The translations under genes and the position numbers were made by a program. A stretch of 64,000 bases of DNA from Bradyrhizobium diazoefficiens USDA 110 (GTDB taxonomy: Bacteria > Pseudomonadota > Alphaproteobacteria > Rhizobiales > Xanthobacteraceae), in NCBI RefSeq assembly GCF_000011365.1, contig NC_004463.1:7178001-7242000 (forward strand), read 5' to 3'. The notes under the pieces were generated by a model. That model had not been told where the DNA came from. It did no database searches and was given only the letters and a program-made list of their open reading frames with translations. Within the stretch, counting starts at the first letter, position 1. Each line of letters opens with the position of its first letter. Positions 1 through 7,650 of this stretch are shown here, piece after piece.

Positions 1-182
1 CGTTCTGGAACGGCATGAAGGAGATTTCGGGCCTGCGCAACATGACGCTGTCCGAGCTCGTCGGCGAGATCGACGGCAACCGCCAGCAGGGCAATCTGTC
101 CTCGGCGATCCGCCTGTTCGTGCTGGACTACTTCAAGAGCCGCGCCATGGCCGTCCAGCCGGACAAGGTCCCGGCCCAATAG
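1..182 (+). CDS. Ribbon-helix-helix domain protein, C-terminal fragment
   Basis: The frame starting at base 3 is open from the window edge to a TAG at 180-182, giving the last 59 residues of a gene that begins outside the window. The peptide includes 'GLRNMTLSELVGEID', 'LSSAIRLFVLDYFKSR' and ends 'DKVPAQ'. This pattern (short strand, helix with SELV, turn, helix with SSAIRLFVL) matches the RHH_4-type ribbon-helix-helix family found in alphaproteobacteria, so DNA binding is a reasonable expectation. The target and full length cannot be seen. It reads in the same direction as feoA but is separated from it by 116 bases that hold a candidate iron-responsive site, so it is probably not in that operon. 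Confidence 0.7.
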   Translation, partial: FWNGMKEISGLRNMTLSELVGEIDGNRQQGNLSSAIRLFVLDYFKSRAMAVQPDKVPAQ

Positions 183-221
183 CCGGCAAGGCGTCTTTTC
201 GGCGCGTCGGGGCGTTCGCAC

Positions 222-238
222 TTTAAAATCACTCTAAG
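222..238. promoter_or_regulatory. Candidate iron control element (ICE, Irr-binding type) upstream of feoAB
   Basis: The 17 bases TTTAAAATCACTCTAAG form an imperfect inverted repeat that I match by eye at 11 of 14 defined positions to the ICE motif, TTTAGAA-N3-TTCTAAA. ICE motifs are bound by the Irr regulator in Bradyrhizobium and relatives. The position, 61 bases before the feoA start and upstream of a possible -35 (TTGACC at 265-270), is sensible for control of a ferrous iron transporter. The match is not perfect and binding is inferred. Confidence 0.45.
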
Positions 239-273
239 GTGCAGCTTCCGGCGAGCAAGCGCGCTTGACCTCA

Positions 274-300
274 ATGCCCTGCGTTGAAAATACAGGGCAT
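274..300. promoter_or_regulatory. Inverted repeat covering the feoA start codon
   Basis: ATGCCCTG at 274-281 is exactly complementary to CAGGGCAT at 293-300, with 11 bases between. The second arm contains the first two bases of the ATG at 299. In RNA it would be an 8-bp hairpin that buries the start region; in DNA it could be an operator. No strong Shine-Dalgarno precedes the ATG. It could also be chance, since the arms are short. Confidence 0.4.
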
Positions 301-574
301 GACCGACACCAATGATACGCGCCCTCACATGCCGCTGGGTTTGGCCCTGCGCGGCTACACCGGCGTCATCCAGCACCTGTCCGCCAGGGACACCGGTTCG
401 GCGCTCTCGGACATCGAGCTCGAGAGCCGGCTGATCGAACTCGGCTTCGTCGAGGGGGCCCGGGTCGAGGTCCTGCATGAGGGGCTGGTCGGGCGCGATC
501 CCATCGCCGTGCGGGTCGACAGCATCACGATCGCGGTCCGTCGGCGCGAAGCCATGGCCATCATCGTCGCCTGA
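299..574 (+). CDS. feoA: FeoA family ferrous iron transport protein
   Basis: This encodes a 91-residue protein with the SH3-like FeoA fold, which associates with FeoB and helps ferrous iron import across the inner membrane. Recognisable family features are 'LALRGYTGVIQHL' near the start, 'ELGFVEGARVEVLHEG' in the middle (the usual LGF-x-G-x-x-V pattern) and a terminal 'SITIAVRRREAMAIIV'. The length fits single-domain FeoA proteins. I chose the ATG at 299; a TTG at 284 in the same frame would add five residues. It lies 49 bases before feoB on the same strand, the standard feoAB order. An ICE-like box and an inverted repeat precede it, suggesting iron-dependent control. No feoC follows feoB. 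Confidence 0.9.
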   Translation: MTDTNDTRPHMPLGLALRGYTGVIQHLSARDTGSALSDIELESRLIELGFVEGARVEVLHEGLVGRDPIAVRVDSITIAVRRREAMAIIVA

Positions 575-623
575 GGCGGCCGCCCCCTGACCTCAGGCCT
601 TTGATCCCAGATCGTTGAAAATC

Positions 624-2495
624 ATGGAAGCACCCCTCCTGCATCTCGCCCTGGTCGGCACGCCAAACAGCGGCAAGACCTCGCTGTTCAATGCCCTGAC
701 CGGCAGCCGGCAGAAGGTCGCGAACTATCCGGGCGTCACCGTCGAGCGCAAGGAAGGCTTCTTCGTCACGCCCCAGGGACGCCAGGTCTCGGTGGTCGAC
801 CTGCCCGGCACCTATTCGCTGCGCGGCCGCAGCCCGGACGAGGAGATCACCCGCGACTTCGTGCTCGGCAAGGCCTCTGGCGAGACCGTGCCCGACCTCG
901 TGCTGTGCGTGGCCGATTCCACCAATCTGCGCTTGACCATCCGCCTGCTGCTGGAGCTCAAGCGCACCGGCCGGCCGATGATCCTCGTGCTCAACATGTT
1001 CGACATCGCCGCGCGCCGCGGCATCACGGTCGACGTCGAGCGGCTCGCCAAGGAGCTCGGCGTGCCCGTGGTCACCTCGATCGCGGTGCGCAAGGGCGGC
1101 ACGGCCGATCTGTTGACGCTGACCGACGAGATCTCGGCCAGGCTCGCCACCGAGCCTGCGGAGAACACCTGGCGCGCGCTCAGCGTCGGCGAATTGCGCT
1201 CCACCCAGCGCGAGGCCGACCGCATCATCGCCGACTGCGTCAGCCTGCCGAGCCGGCCTGACACCTGGACCGCGCGGATCGACGCGGTGGTGCTGCATCC
1301 CGTCGGCGGCCTCATCGTGCTGGCGCTGATCCTGTTCGTGATGTTCCAGGCGGTGTTCGCCTGGGCGCAGCCGCTGATGGAGCTGCTCAATTCCGGCTTC
1401 GACGCGCTCGGCGAGTTCGTGCACACCACCCTGCCCGCCGGCCTGCTCCAGAGCTTCCTCCAGAACGGCGTGATCTCAGGCGTCGGCAGCGTGATCGTGT
1501 TCCTGCCGCAGATCATCATCATCTTTCTGTTCATCCTGCTGCTGGAAGATTTCGGCTACATGGCGCGCGCCGCGTTCCTGATGGACCGCATCATGGGCGG
1601 CGCCGGCCTGCACGGCCGCGCCTTCATCCCGCTGCTGTCGAGCTTTGCCTGCGCCATTCCCGGCATCATGGCGACGCGCGTGATCGACAACAAGCGCGAC
1701 CGGCTGACCACGATCCTGATCGCGCCACTGATGACCTGCTCGGCGCGCATCCCGGTCTACACGCTGATCATCTCGGCCTTCATTCCGGCGAAGGACGTCT
1801 GGGGCTTCATCAACCTCCAGGGCCTCGTGATGTTCGGCCTTTACGCCGCTGGCATCATCAGCGCGCTTGCCGTCTCGTTCCTGATCAAGTTCTTCATGCT
1901 GCGCGACTACGCGCCGGCGCCATTCATGCTGGAGCTGCCCGACTACAAGATGCCGCGGCTGAAATCGATCGCGATCGGCGTCTACACGCGGGCCAAGATG
2001 TTCCTCCACCGCGCCGGCACCACGATCTTCTCGATGATGGTGCTGATCTGGTTCCTGGCCTCGTTCCCGCAGCCGCCGGCGGGCGCGACCGAGCCCGGCA
2101 TCGACTTCAGCCTCGCCGCCATCATCGGCAAGGCGCTCGAGCCGCTGCTCGCCCCCGTCGGCTTCAACTGGCAGATCGCGGTCGCCCTGATCCCGGGCAT
2201 GGCGGCGCGCGAGGTCGCGGTCGCAGCGCTCGGCACGGTCTATGCGATCGAAGGCGGCAAGGAAGCGGCCGAGCAGATCGGCCAGGTGCTGGCGACGAAA
2301 TGGTCGCTCGCCACCGCGCTGTCGATGCTGGCCTGGTACATCTTCGCCCCGCAATGCGCCTCGACGCTGGCCGTGATCCGGCGCGAGACCGGAAGCTGGC
2401 GATGGATGGCGGTGACCTTCAGCTACATGCTGGTGCTGGCCTATGCCGCGAGCCTCGTGACGTACAACGTCGCGGTGGCGTTGGGGGCGGGATAG
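624..2495 (+). CDS. feoB: FeoB ferrous iron transporter, GTPase plus membrane permease
   Basis: FeoB is the inner-membrane ferrous iron permease with an N-terminal GTPase. At the N-terminus I see the P-loop 'GTPNSGKT' (residues 12-19), the G3 motif 'DLPGTYSL' (59-66) and the G4 motif 'NMFD' (124-127). After a helical linker comes a long hydrophobic region from about residue 225 with the Gate-type segments, including 'FLMDRIMGGAGLHGRAFIPL' and 'MAAREVAVAALGTVYAI'. At 623 residues it is shorter than the roughly 770-residue E. coli protein, mainly in the linker and C-terminal tail, but no core motif is missing. The ATG at 624 is preferred; a TTG at 615 is possible. The same TTGAAAAT string precedes both feoA and feoB starts. 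Confidence 0.95.
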   Translation: MEAPLLHLALVGTPNSGKTSLFNALTGSRQKVANYPGVTVERKEGFFVTPQGRQVSVVDLPGTYSLRGRSPDEEITRDFVLGKASGETVPDLVLCVADSTNLRLTIRLLLELKRTGRPMILVLNMFDIAARRGITVDVERLAKELGVPVVTSIAVRKGGTADLLTLTDEISARLATEPAENTWRALSVGELRSTQREADRIIADCVSLPSRPDTWTARIDAVVLHPVGGLIVLALILFVMFQAVFAWAQPLMELLNSGFDALGEFVHTTLPAGLLQSFLQNGVISGVGSVIVFLPQIIIIFLFILLLEDFGYMARAAFLMDRIMGGAGLHGRAFIPLLSSFACAIPGIMATRVIDNKRDRLTTILIAPLMTCSARIPVYTLIISAFIPAKDVWGFINLQGLVMFGLYAAGIISALAVSFLIKFFMLRDYAPAPFMLELPDYKMPRLKSIAIGVYTRAKMFLHRAGTTIFSMMVLIWFLASFPQPPAGATEPGIDFSLAAIIGKALEPLLAPVGFNWQIAVALIPGMAAREVAVAALGTVYAIEGGKEAAEQIGQVLATKWSLATALSMLAWYIFAPQCASTLAVIRRETGSWRWMAVTFSYMLVLAYAASLVTYNVAVALGAG

Positions 2496-2501
2496 AGTCC
2501 C

Positions 2502-2620
2502 CTCTCGAAACTAAAAACTGCGAAAACAACCCCATGCACAGTAGACGGGGTCGTGAAATCAATGGCTTACGAATTATCCGAATTCGCTTGACCCGTCGGG
2601 CAAAACACCGGCATGATGAC
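2502..2620. repeat. Probable dispersed intergenic element after feoB
   Basis: The 311-base gap between feoB and the porin-like gene has no convincing gene. Its first part contains 'GCGAAAACAACCCCATGCAC' (2519-2538) and 'TTGACCCGTCGGGCAAAACA' (2588-2607), AT-richer than the surroundings. I recall near-identical strings recurring between genes in Bradyrhizobium genomes, but I cannot check that here. Within this window I see only one copy. The remainder to 2750 shows nothing I can name. Confidence 0.35.
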
Positions 2621-2753
2621 ACCATCGGGAAGCGTCCGCCAACGATTGATCGCGGCCCGCATCCTCGACAAGTCCGCACAATTCACTCGCGCCTGGCCTT
2701 GCGACATCGCAGGAACTGATGCCGGACCTCCATCGTTTTCTTCGGCTTCCCAT

Positions 2754-2781
2754 GAAAAGGCCCCGGTCGATGCCGGGGCCT
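2754..2781 (-). terminator. Rho-independent terminator of the outer-membrane barrel gene
   Basis: AGGCCCCGG (2758-2766) and CCGGGGCCT (2773-2781) pair perfectly around a 6-base loop. On the minus strand the stem is followed by TTTT (complement of 2755-2758). It sits 26 bases beyond the stop of the minus-strand gene at 2807-3562. Confidence 0.8.
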
Positions 2782-2806
2782 GAGTTCACCGGGAAGACAC
2801 ACACAC

Positions 2807-3562
2807 TCAATAGCGAGCAGCGACCGGAGCACCGAAACCACCGAAGCGGTAGTTCAACCGAAGCGTAACCATGTCCACATCCTGGCTGATCCCGCTGCCG
2901 GTGAGCGTCAACCCGCCGGGCGTGACCACGCCTGCGAAGCCGAAATTGTCGCGTCCCATCCAGAGATGGTCGTACTCGATACCGGCCGACCAGTTCGGCG
3001 CAAAACCATATTCCCAGCCGACACCCAGGGCGCCGCCCCAGCGCGTGTGACCTGCTGAAGCCAGTCCGACGCCGGTGACGTTGTTGAATATATCGAATCG
3101 ATTGCGGGTCACGGCAGCGCCGCCCTTCACGTAGAACAGCGAAGCGTTCCATGCCCAACCGAGCTGGGCTGTGAACAGCCCAATGGCGTCGGTCTTGCCT
3201 GTGGTCGAGATCAACGGATCGATCAGGCTGACGCGCGTGTTCTTGATCTCGGCCCAATCGCCCTGAGCTTCCAGACCAAGCACAAACTGATTGGTTTGCC
3301 AGCGGTACCCGATCTGTCCACCCGCAAGACCACCGGAGCGATCGGCGCAGCCACCTGCTACCGTCCCAGCGGGCGTTACGAAGTCGACGCAACCATGGCT
3401 TTGCCCCCAGCCACCGTTGGCCCCGATGTAGAATCCGCTCCAGTTGTAGACCGCCACCACTGGTGCCGGCGGCGGCGCCTTGACGGCCATGTCGGCCGCC
3501 ATGGCCGGAGCCGCCATACTCAGTGCCACGAAGCCGATCGCAGCAGTCGAAAACTTCCTCAT
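2807..3562 (-). CDS. Outer membrane beta-barrel protein (Omp25/31-like)
   Basis: This is a 251-residue secreted beta-barrel protein of the rhizobial Omp25/Omp31 porin-like family. It begins with a signal peptide (MRKFSTAAIGFVALSMAAPA, cleavage probably after AMA), followed by 'PPPAPVVAVYNWSGFYIGAN', the classic start of this family, with alternating aromatic strands such as 'WNASLFYVKGGAAVTRN' and 'GVGWEYGFAPNWSAGIEYDHLW'. The C-terminus 'VTLRLNYRFGG...VAARY' ends in an aromatic residue, as expected for outer-membrane assembly. I chose the ATG at 3562, preceded by a GGGGACGAG ribosome-binding site, over an upstream start that would put 20 charged residues before the signal peptide. It is monocistronic with its own terminator. 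Confidence 0.9.
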   Translation of the reverse strand: MRKFSTAAIGFVALSMAAPAMAADMAVKAPPPAPVVAVYNWSGFYIGANGGWGQSHGCVDFVTPAGTVAGGCADRSGGLAGGQIGYRWQTNQFVLGLEAQGDWAEIKNTRVSLIDPLISTTGKTDAIGLFTAQLGWAWNASLFYVKGGAAVTRNRFDIFNNVTGVGLASAGHTRWGGALGVGWEYGFAPNWSAGIEYDHLWMGRDNFGFAGVVTPGGLTLTGSGISQDVDMVTLRLNYRFGGFGAPVAARY

Positions 3563-3739
3563 GGTCTCGTCCCCTTTTTTGCTCTTTCGTTCAAATTCGC
3601 TGTCTCGTCCAGAAATGAGCACCCATGCTGACCAGGTGCATAAGGTTCGCGAATGTGAGGAACTTTACGCGGGCAGGAGTCCTGAAGCCCGTATCAAAAT
3701 GGCAACACCCAAGCGCCATCTCTATGCACTGTAGCGTGC

Positions 3740-4054
3740 TTAATCGATGCCCGACGCTTCTGACGGTAGAGAGCCGCCGTCATCGTTGAGCCACGCATGG
3801 ATATCTGGCGCCGGAATGAGCCGCCTCGGAACGTGAGGATTGATCGTACCTGCAAAAACAGAAAGGCCTTCATCGAGCTTCGCGCGCGCGAACAACTTGG
3901 CTTCGTCCTCGGTCGCGAACGTCCGCGTCTCGCGCGGACTGCGCTGCCTCGGCAAAACGCCACGTTGTCGAATTTCAAAGCTGACGTACCAAGTCGGGAT
4001 CATCGCACCTGTCAACCTGTGAGCCTCGAAGTCGGGTTGTGGCGCGATCGTCAT
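3740..4054 (-). CDS. Conserved small hypothetical protein
   Basis: This 104-residue product has the features of a small rhizobial family I recognise only as a conserved hypothetical: 'WYVSFEIRQRG', 'TFATEDEAKLFARAKLDEGL' and 'AGTINPHVPRRLIPAPDI'. The middle resembles a short helix with the DEAK-FAR pattern, and the end a strand-turn with INPH-PRR. No catalytic motif or membrane segment is visible. The true start may be the ATG at 4003, which has AGGTG just upstream and would remove 17 residues; the ATG at 4054 has no clear ribosome-binding site. The opposite-strand reading frames here are low-complexity and Arg-rich, so the minus strand is preferred. Confidence 0.6.
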   Translation of the reverse strand: MTIAPQPDFEAHRLTGAMIPTWYVSFEIRQRGVLPRQRSPRETRTFATEDEAKLFARAKLDEGLSVFAGTINPHVPRRLIPAPDIHAWLNDDGGSLPSEASGID

Positions 4055-4106
4055 CCGCGTATTTGATGCAGATCAAACCCCGCGCGTCACACCGGCGATC
4101 GGGAGG

Positions 4107-4676
4107 TTGAGTAAGACGTCGGCAGGACGGCATCGTCGGCGCAACAATCGATGCTCACTTCGAACGCCGCTAACCTCATTGGATCACTTCCGCACCAACA
4201 GACTGACCTCCGAGAAACTGCGCGACGATGATCTCGCCGACCTCGTCACACTCCATCTCGATCCCGACGTGTCCCGCTATCTCGGCGGTGTCCGTTCGGC
4301 GGAGGCGACGAAGACTTATCTCGCCGTCAACATGGCCCATTGGGACCGGCACGGTTTCGGGCTCTGGGTGCTGCGAACGAGAGACGGAGCATTCGCCGGA
4401 CGGGCGGGGATCAGGCACATCCTCGTTGATGGTATCGACGAGATCGAGATTGCCTATACGTTCAAACGCGACCTCTGGGGCCAAGGATTTGCGAGCGAGA
4501 CCGCCGCGGCGCTGACGCATATCGGGCTGTCGCAACTCGCGCTGCCGTCGCTCATCGGCCTGGTCTTCGTCGAACATGGCGCGTCGCGCCGCGTCCTAGA
4601 GAAATCCAATTACATTCTGGAGAAGAGCACGACGCATCACGGCGAGGACGTCGTGATCTACCGGATCCGGCGGTGA
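4107..4676 (+). CDS. GNAT family N-acetyltransferase (RimJ/RimL-like)
   Basis: The protein is a GNAT-fold acetyltransferase that moves an acetyl group from acetyl-CoA to an amine, probably on a protein or small molecule. It opens with the RimJ/RimL-type 'FRTNRLTSEKLRDDDLADLV', continues with 'VLRTRDGAFAGRAGIRHI', and has the acetyl-CoA-binding region 'FKRDLWGQGFASETAAALTH', where Q-G-x-A replaces the canonical Q/R-x-x-G-x-G/A. The C-terminus 'GASRRVLEKSNYILEKS' is typical of the family. The start is uncertain: TTG at 4107 lies directly against GGGAGG with no spacer, and another TTG at 4179 would start at 'LDHFRTNRL'. It stands alone between oppositely oriented genes. Confidence 0.8.
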   Translation: MSKTSAGRHRRRNNRCSLRTPLTSLDHFRTNRLTSEKLRDDDLADLVTLHLDPDVSRYLGGVRSAEATKTYLAVNMAHWDRHGFGLWVLRTRDGAFAGRAGIRHILVDGIDEIEIAYTFKRDLWGQGFASETAAALTHIGLSQLALPSLIGLVFVEHGASRRVLEKSNYILEKSTTHHGEDVVIYRIRR

Positions 4677-4691
4677 GCGACGCCCCAACGC

Positions 4692-5177
4692 TCAGCCGGT
4701 GCGCAGCCGAATGGCCGATCGCGGCAATGAGGCCAGAAACAGAACGGCGCAGACGCACAGCAAGACGATGTCCTTGAACAGGAACTCGCCGGTCAGATTC
4801 CACGCCATGGGATCGGATGACAGGCTCCATGTGACGACGCCCGGCGTCGTGAAGAAGAACGACCATGTGATCGCGAAGGTCACCACGCCCATGAATGAGC
4901 CGACGGCGGACAAGACCGGGCTGAAGCTACCTGCCGCCAGCAGCGCCGCAATCGCGAATTCGGCAACACCGAGAACATAGGCCTCTCCCCTCAGGCCGAA
5001 GATCGACAGCCAGGAGATGAACGGACTGTTGGTGATGAACTGCGCGATGCCCTGCGCGGATTGCAGTGTGAATTTCTGCATTCCGAAGGACACGAATATG
5101 ACCACCATGACCCAGCGGAGAATGGCGAGCGGACGATACGAACCTCCACCATTCTCGGCAACGTTGAATTCCATCAT
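4692..5177 (-). CDS. DUF417 (YkgB/RclC-like) inner membrane protein
   Basis: This 161-residue protein has four predicted hydrophobic segments ('LAILRWVMVVIFVSFGMQKF', 'VLGVAEFAIAALLAAGSF', 'VGSFMGVVTFAITWSFFFTT', 'DIVLLCVCAVLFLASL') and the DUF417 signatures 'ITNSPFISWL' and 'TPGVVTWSLSSDP'. In E. coli the RclC member of this family belongs to a reactive-chlorine resistance locus; there is no rclA or rclB here, so only the fold is supported. The double ATG start at 5174-5177 has GGGGAGAG at good distance. It is convergent with the GNAT gene, 15 bases apart. Confidence 0.85.
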   Translation of the reverse strand: MMEFNVAENGGGSYRPLAILRWVMVVIFVSFGMQKFTLQSAQGIAQFITNSPFISWLSIFGLRGEAYVLGVAEFAIAALLAAGSFSPVLSAVGSFMGVVTFAITWSFFFTTPGVVTWSLSSDPMAWNLTGEFLFKDIVLLCVCAVLFLASLPRSAIRLRTG

Positions 5178-5397
5178 GTGACGATCTCTCCCCGGAATGC
5201 GCGTCCATCAGCGTGCGAAGAAAATACGTTCGCTGAAAGCTGTACGAAGAGATCCTTCCGCCGTTACCTGCATCCGGAGTTCCACTGATCACAGGTGCGT
5301 GCAACGGCGTGTGTCGGCGCCATGATCGAAGGCAATTCCGAGAAGCTACCAGCAGCGCTCCGCGACGGATCGCAGCGCCCAAGCGGCGCGAGGCCCG

Positions 5398-5601
5398 TCA
5401 GGCCGAGATGATTGCCACCACTTCAATCTCGACGCGGGCCGATGTCGGCGTCAGGGCGCTGACCTGGACGAGCGTGCTGGCCGGGCGCACCGCATCGAAG
5501 GCTTCAGAGTGGGCGCGCGCCACATGCTCGGTGTCCGCCATATCGATCACGTACACCACGGTACGGACGACATGCCGCATATCGGCGCCAGCCCCCTCAC
5601 G
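5398..5601 (-). pseudogene. RidA/YjgF family remnant (C-terminal half only)
   Basis: The frame encodes 'MRHVVRTVVYVIDMADTEHV', then 'HSEAFDAVRPASTLVQVSAL' and ends 'ARVEIEVVAIISA'. These are the second-half signatures of RidA enamine/imine deaminases (VVRTVVYV, RPASTLVQV, VEIE-A-A). The first half, about 60 residues with the substrate-site Tyr and Gly residues, is missing. Upstream the frame runs into the 3' end of the cupin gene (stop at 5597). The layout suggests a deletion that fused the cupin gene end to a truncated ridA. A functional 60-residue product is unlikely because the RidA trimer interface would be incomplete. Confidence 0.65.
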
Positions 5602-5968
5602 GCTCCAGCGTGTAGGAGCGTCCGGGTTCGAGCACGTAGATGGTCAGGAAACAGAGCGGACGTTCCGGATCACAATTGCGAAACAGGGTGTGTGGAAGAT
5701 CCGCCCGATCCTGCAACGTCTCGCCCGCCCGGTACTGTCGCGGTTCGTCGCCGCCATAAGCGGACTCGGCGACACCTTCGACGATGTAGATCGCGCCCGC
5801 AACGGGATGCCGGTGAAGCGGCGCGACGCCACCCGGCGGATAGGTGACCTCGACGACCATGAGTTCCTGTTGATTGCCCGGCAATGGCAGACGTTCGAGA
5901 ACCTTGCGCGTAACACCGGCAAACCCTGCTTGTTGAGCGCTCGCCTGAGCGTCGGTACGTTCATCCAT
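5597..5968 (-). CDS. Small cupin-domain protein
   Basis: This 123-residue protein carries a single cupin barrel. The first metal-binding motif appears as 'PPGGVAPLHRHPVAGAIYIV' and the second as 'GETLQDRADLPHTLFRN', so three His ligands are present (H-x-H and a later PH). After this comes 'LTIYVLEPGRSYTLEP'. Proteins like this are often annotated as quercetin-dioxygenase-like cupins, but the substrate is unknown. I chose the ATG at 5968 (start MDERTD); a longer frame would add a 39-residue Arg-rich stretch without similarity. A truncated ridA lies directly downstream in the same direction. Confidence 0.8.
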   Translation of the reverse strand: MDERTDAQASAQQAGFAGVTRKVLERLPLPGNQQELMVVEVTYPPGGVAPLHRHPVAGAIYIVEGVAESAYGGDEPRQYRAGETLQDRADLPHTLFRNCDPERPLCFLTIYVLEPGRSYTLEP

Positions 5969-6287
5969 GGAGCACCTGTCTCGTTCGAGAGTTGCAGCCG
6001 TCGCGCCAGATCGCGGTGAACGACAATGGAATGCCTGAAGCGACAAGGTTGAAGGCTGAACCGCTCTCACAGCATTCTGCCTCATATGCGACAGCCCCGT
6101 TCAAAGCCTCGTGTCATGGGACCACTTGGAACAGAGGGACTCGCCTGACGCAGTTCCATCTGGCTGCTTCGATGATGTTCCTGAATGCAACCGACCTGAA
6201 CAGTCATTCAAGAAAGTTTCTTGCCCGTTCCTGCAACAGGTGGTGACGGCAGTCGTTGACCCCCGACGACGCGAACAGGAGGAACAG
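5969..6287. other. Intergenic region between divergent cupin and small secreted protein genes
   Basis: These 319 bases separate two divergently transcribed genes and should hold both promoters. I see no coding signature, no clear inverted repeat and no convincing -35/-10 pair. Only the ribosome-binding site AGGAGG (6277-6282) for the downstream gene is obvious. Confidence 0.5.
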
Positions 6288-6521
6288 ATGAAGAAGCTGA
6301 CTTACGCTCTTGCAGCGGTAGCGACGCTTGCAATCGGTGCCCCGACCATCGCCAATGCGGCCGGCGTCGGCATCTATGTCGGCGGCGACAGGGACTATTA
6401 TGACGGCCCCCGCGCGCGCGTTTACGAGCATGACCGCGGCTGGCACCGTGGCTGGTACAATCACGACCGCGATTACGACCGCGGCGTCGTGATCCGTCGT
6501 TATCATCATTGGGACGATTAG
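6288..6521 (+). CDS. Small secreted Tyr/Asp/Arg-rich protein
   Basis: The 77-residue product starts with a clean signal peptide (MKKLTYALAAVATLAIGAPT followed by IANA) and has a mature part of about 53 residues dominated by Gly, Tyr, Asp, Arg and His: 'GVGIYVGGDRDYYDG', 'RGWHRGWYNHDRDYDRGVV'. Such short periplasmic proteins are common in Bradyrhizobium and have no assigned function. The start is firm: AGGAGG lies five bases before the ATG. A strong terminator follows 26 bases after the stop, so the gene is monocistronic. Confidence 0.8.
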   Translation: MKKLTYALAAVATLAIGAPTIANAAGVGIYVGGDRDYYDGPRARVYEHDRGWHRGWYNHDRDYDRGVVIRRYHHWDD

Positions 6522-6546
6522 TGCGAGCCAGCACGATCGAACAAGG

Positions 6547-6571
6547 AGGCCTCGCTTCGGCGAGGCCTTTT
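6547..6571 (+). terminator. Rho-independent terminator with UUCG tetraloop
   Basis: AGGCCTCGC (6547-6555) pairs with GCGAGGCCT (6560-6568) around a TTCG loop, followed by TTT. It terminates the small secreted protein gene and also separates it from the convergent LysR gene. Confidence 0.9.
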
Positions 6572-6596
6572 GCATGTCGGCCGCCCCGCCACTTTC

Positions 6597-7493
6597 TCAC
6601 TCGCCGCGATGGCGCAGCGCGTCGACGATGACCTTGAAGGCGGGCGAGTTCTGGCGGCGGCTCGGATAGTAGATGTGGTATCCGTCGAACACCGGCGACC
6701 ACTTGTCCAGGACCAGCGCGAGGTCCCCCGACATGATGTGCCGTTGCACGACATTCTCCGGCACATAGGCGATGCCGTATCCTTTCAGCGCGGCATCGGC
6801 CTGGGCGTAGGAGGTGTTGAACGTCAATTGCCCGTCCACTCGAACGCGAAGTTCCTGGCCGTCCTTCGCGAACTCCCACGCGTAAAGCCCACCTGCCCTT
6901 TCCAGCCGCAGGTTGATGCAATTGTGCCGCACGAGGTCGTGGGGGTGCTCCGGCACGCCGTGTTCGGCGAAGTAGCCGGGTGAGCCCACGGCCACCAGCC
7001 GCCAATCCGGTCCGATCCGCACGGCGACCATGTCCTTTTCGACGCTTTCTCCGAGACGGACGCCGGCGTCGAATCCGTCCTCGACAATGTTGCGAAATCC
7101 GTTGTCGAGACTGAGCTCGAGCTTGATGTCGGGATAGTCCTTCAGGATCGGCTGCAGCTTGGGCCACACCACGCTCTGGAGCGCGTGCTCCGACACCGTC
7201 ATCCGGATCCGCCCCGAGGGCTTGTCGCGGAACGCCATCAGGTCGGCAATCTCGGCCTCGATCTCGGCGATGCGCGGAGCCATCGACAGCCTCAACCGTT
7301 CGCCGGCTTCGGTGAGACCGACGCTGCGTGTCGTGCGCGTCAGCAGCCGGATGCCCATCTGGTCTTCCAGCCGCTTGATGGTGTGACTCAAGGTCGATTG
7401 GCCAATGCCGAGCTTCGCGGCCGCCTTGGTGAAGCTGCGCTCCTTGGCGACCGTGAGGAACCAAAGAAGGTCGTTGAAGTCTTGCTTGGCCAT
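6597..7493 (-). CDS. LysR family transcriptional regulator
   Basis: This 298-residue protein has an N-terminal winged helix-turn-helix ('DLLWFLTVAKERSFTKAAAK', 'IGQSTLSHTIKRLEDQMGIR') and a C-terminal periplasmic-binding-like effector domain ('DAGVRLGESVEKDMVAVRIG'). The sequence pattern, with 'RTTRSVGLTEAGERL' and 'VRHNCINLR', is of the DNA-binding subgroup commonly found next to short-chain or medium-chain dehydrogenases. I chose the ATG at 7493 (MAKQDFN) over an upstream start. The gene diverges from a secreted cyclophilin-like gene and the alcohol dehydrogenase at 8148, its likely targets. No LysR box was clear enough to list. Confidence 0.9.
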   Translation of the reverse strand: MAKQDFNDLLWFLTVAKERSFTKAAAKLGIGQSTLSHTIKRLEDQMGIRLLTRTTRSVGLTEAGERLRLSMAPRIAEIEAEIADLMAFRDKPSGRIRMTVSEHALQSVVWPKLQPILKDYPDIKLELSLDNGFRNIVEDGFDAGVRLGESVEKDMVAVRIGPDWRLVAVGSPGYFAEHGVPEHPHDLVRHNCINLRLERAGGLYAWEFAKDGQELRVRVDGQLTFNTSYAQADAALKGYGIAYVPENVVQRHIMSGDLALVLDKWSPVFDGYHIYYPSRRQNSPAFKVIVDALRHRGE

Positions 7494-7650
7494 CGTTCTC
7501 CGCCGCCGACCGTCCCCATTTATGCCGCCCATCGATTAATGCAAGCGGATTACTCCATCTAATCCGATTGCTCGCTATCGGCTATCTCCGGCGGTGCGGG
7601 TGGTCTTCGCTGTGCCCCGCGCCGTCCTGGCCCGACTACAGGAACGCACC

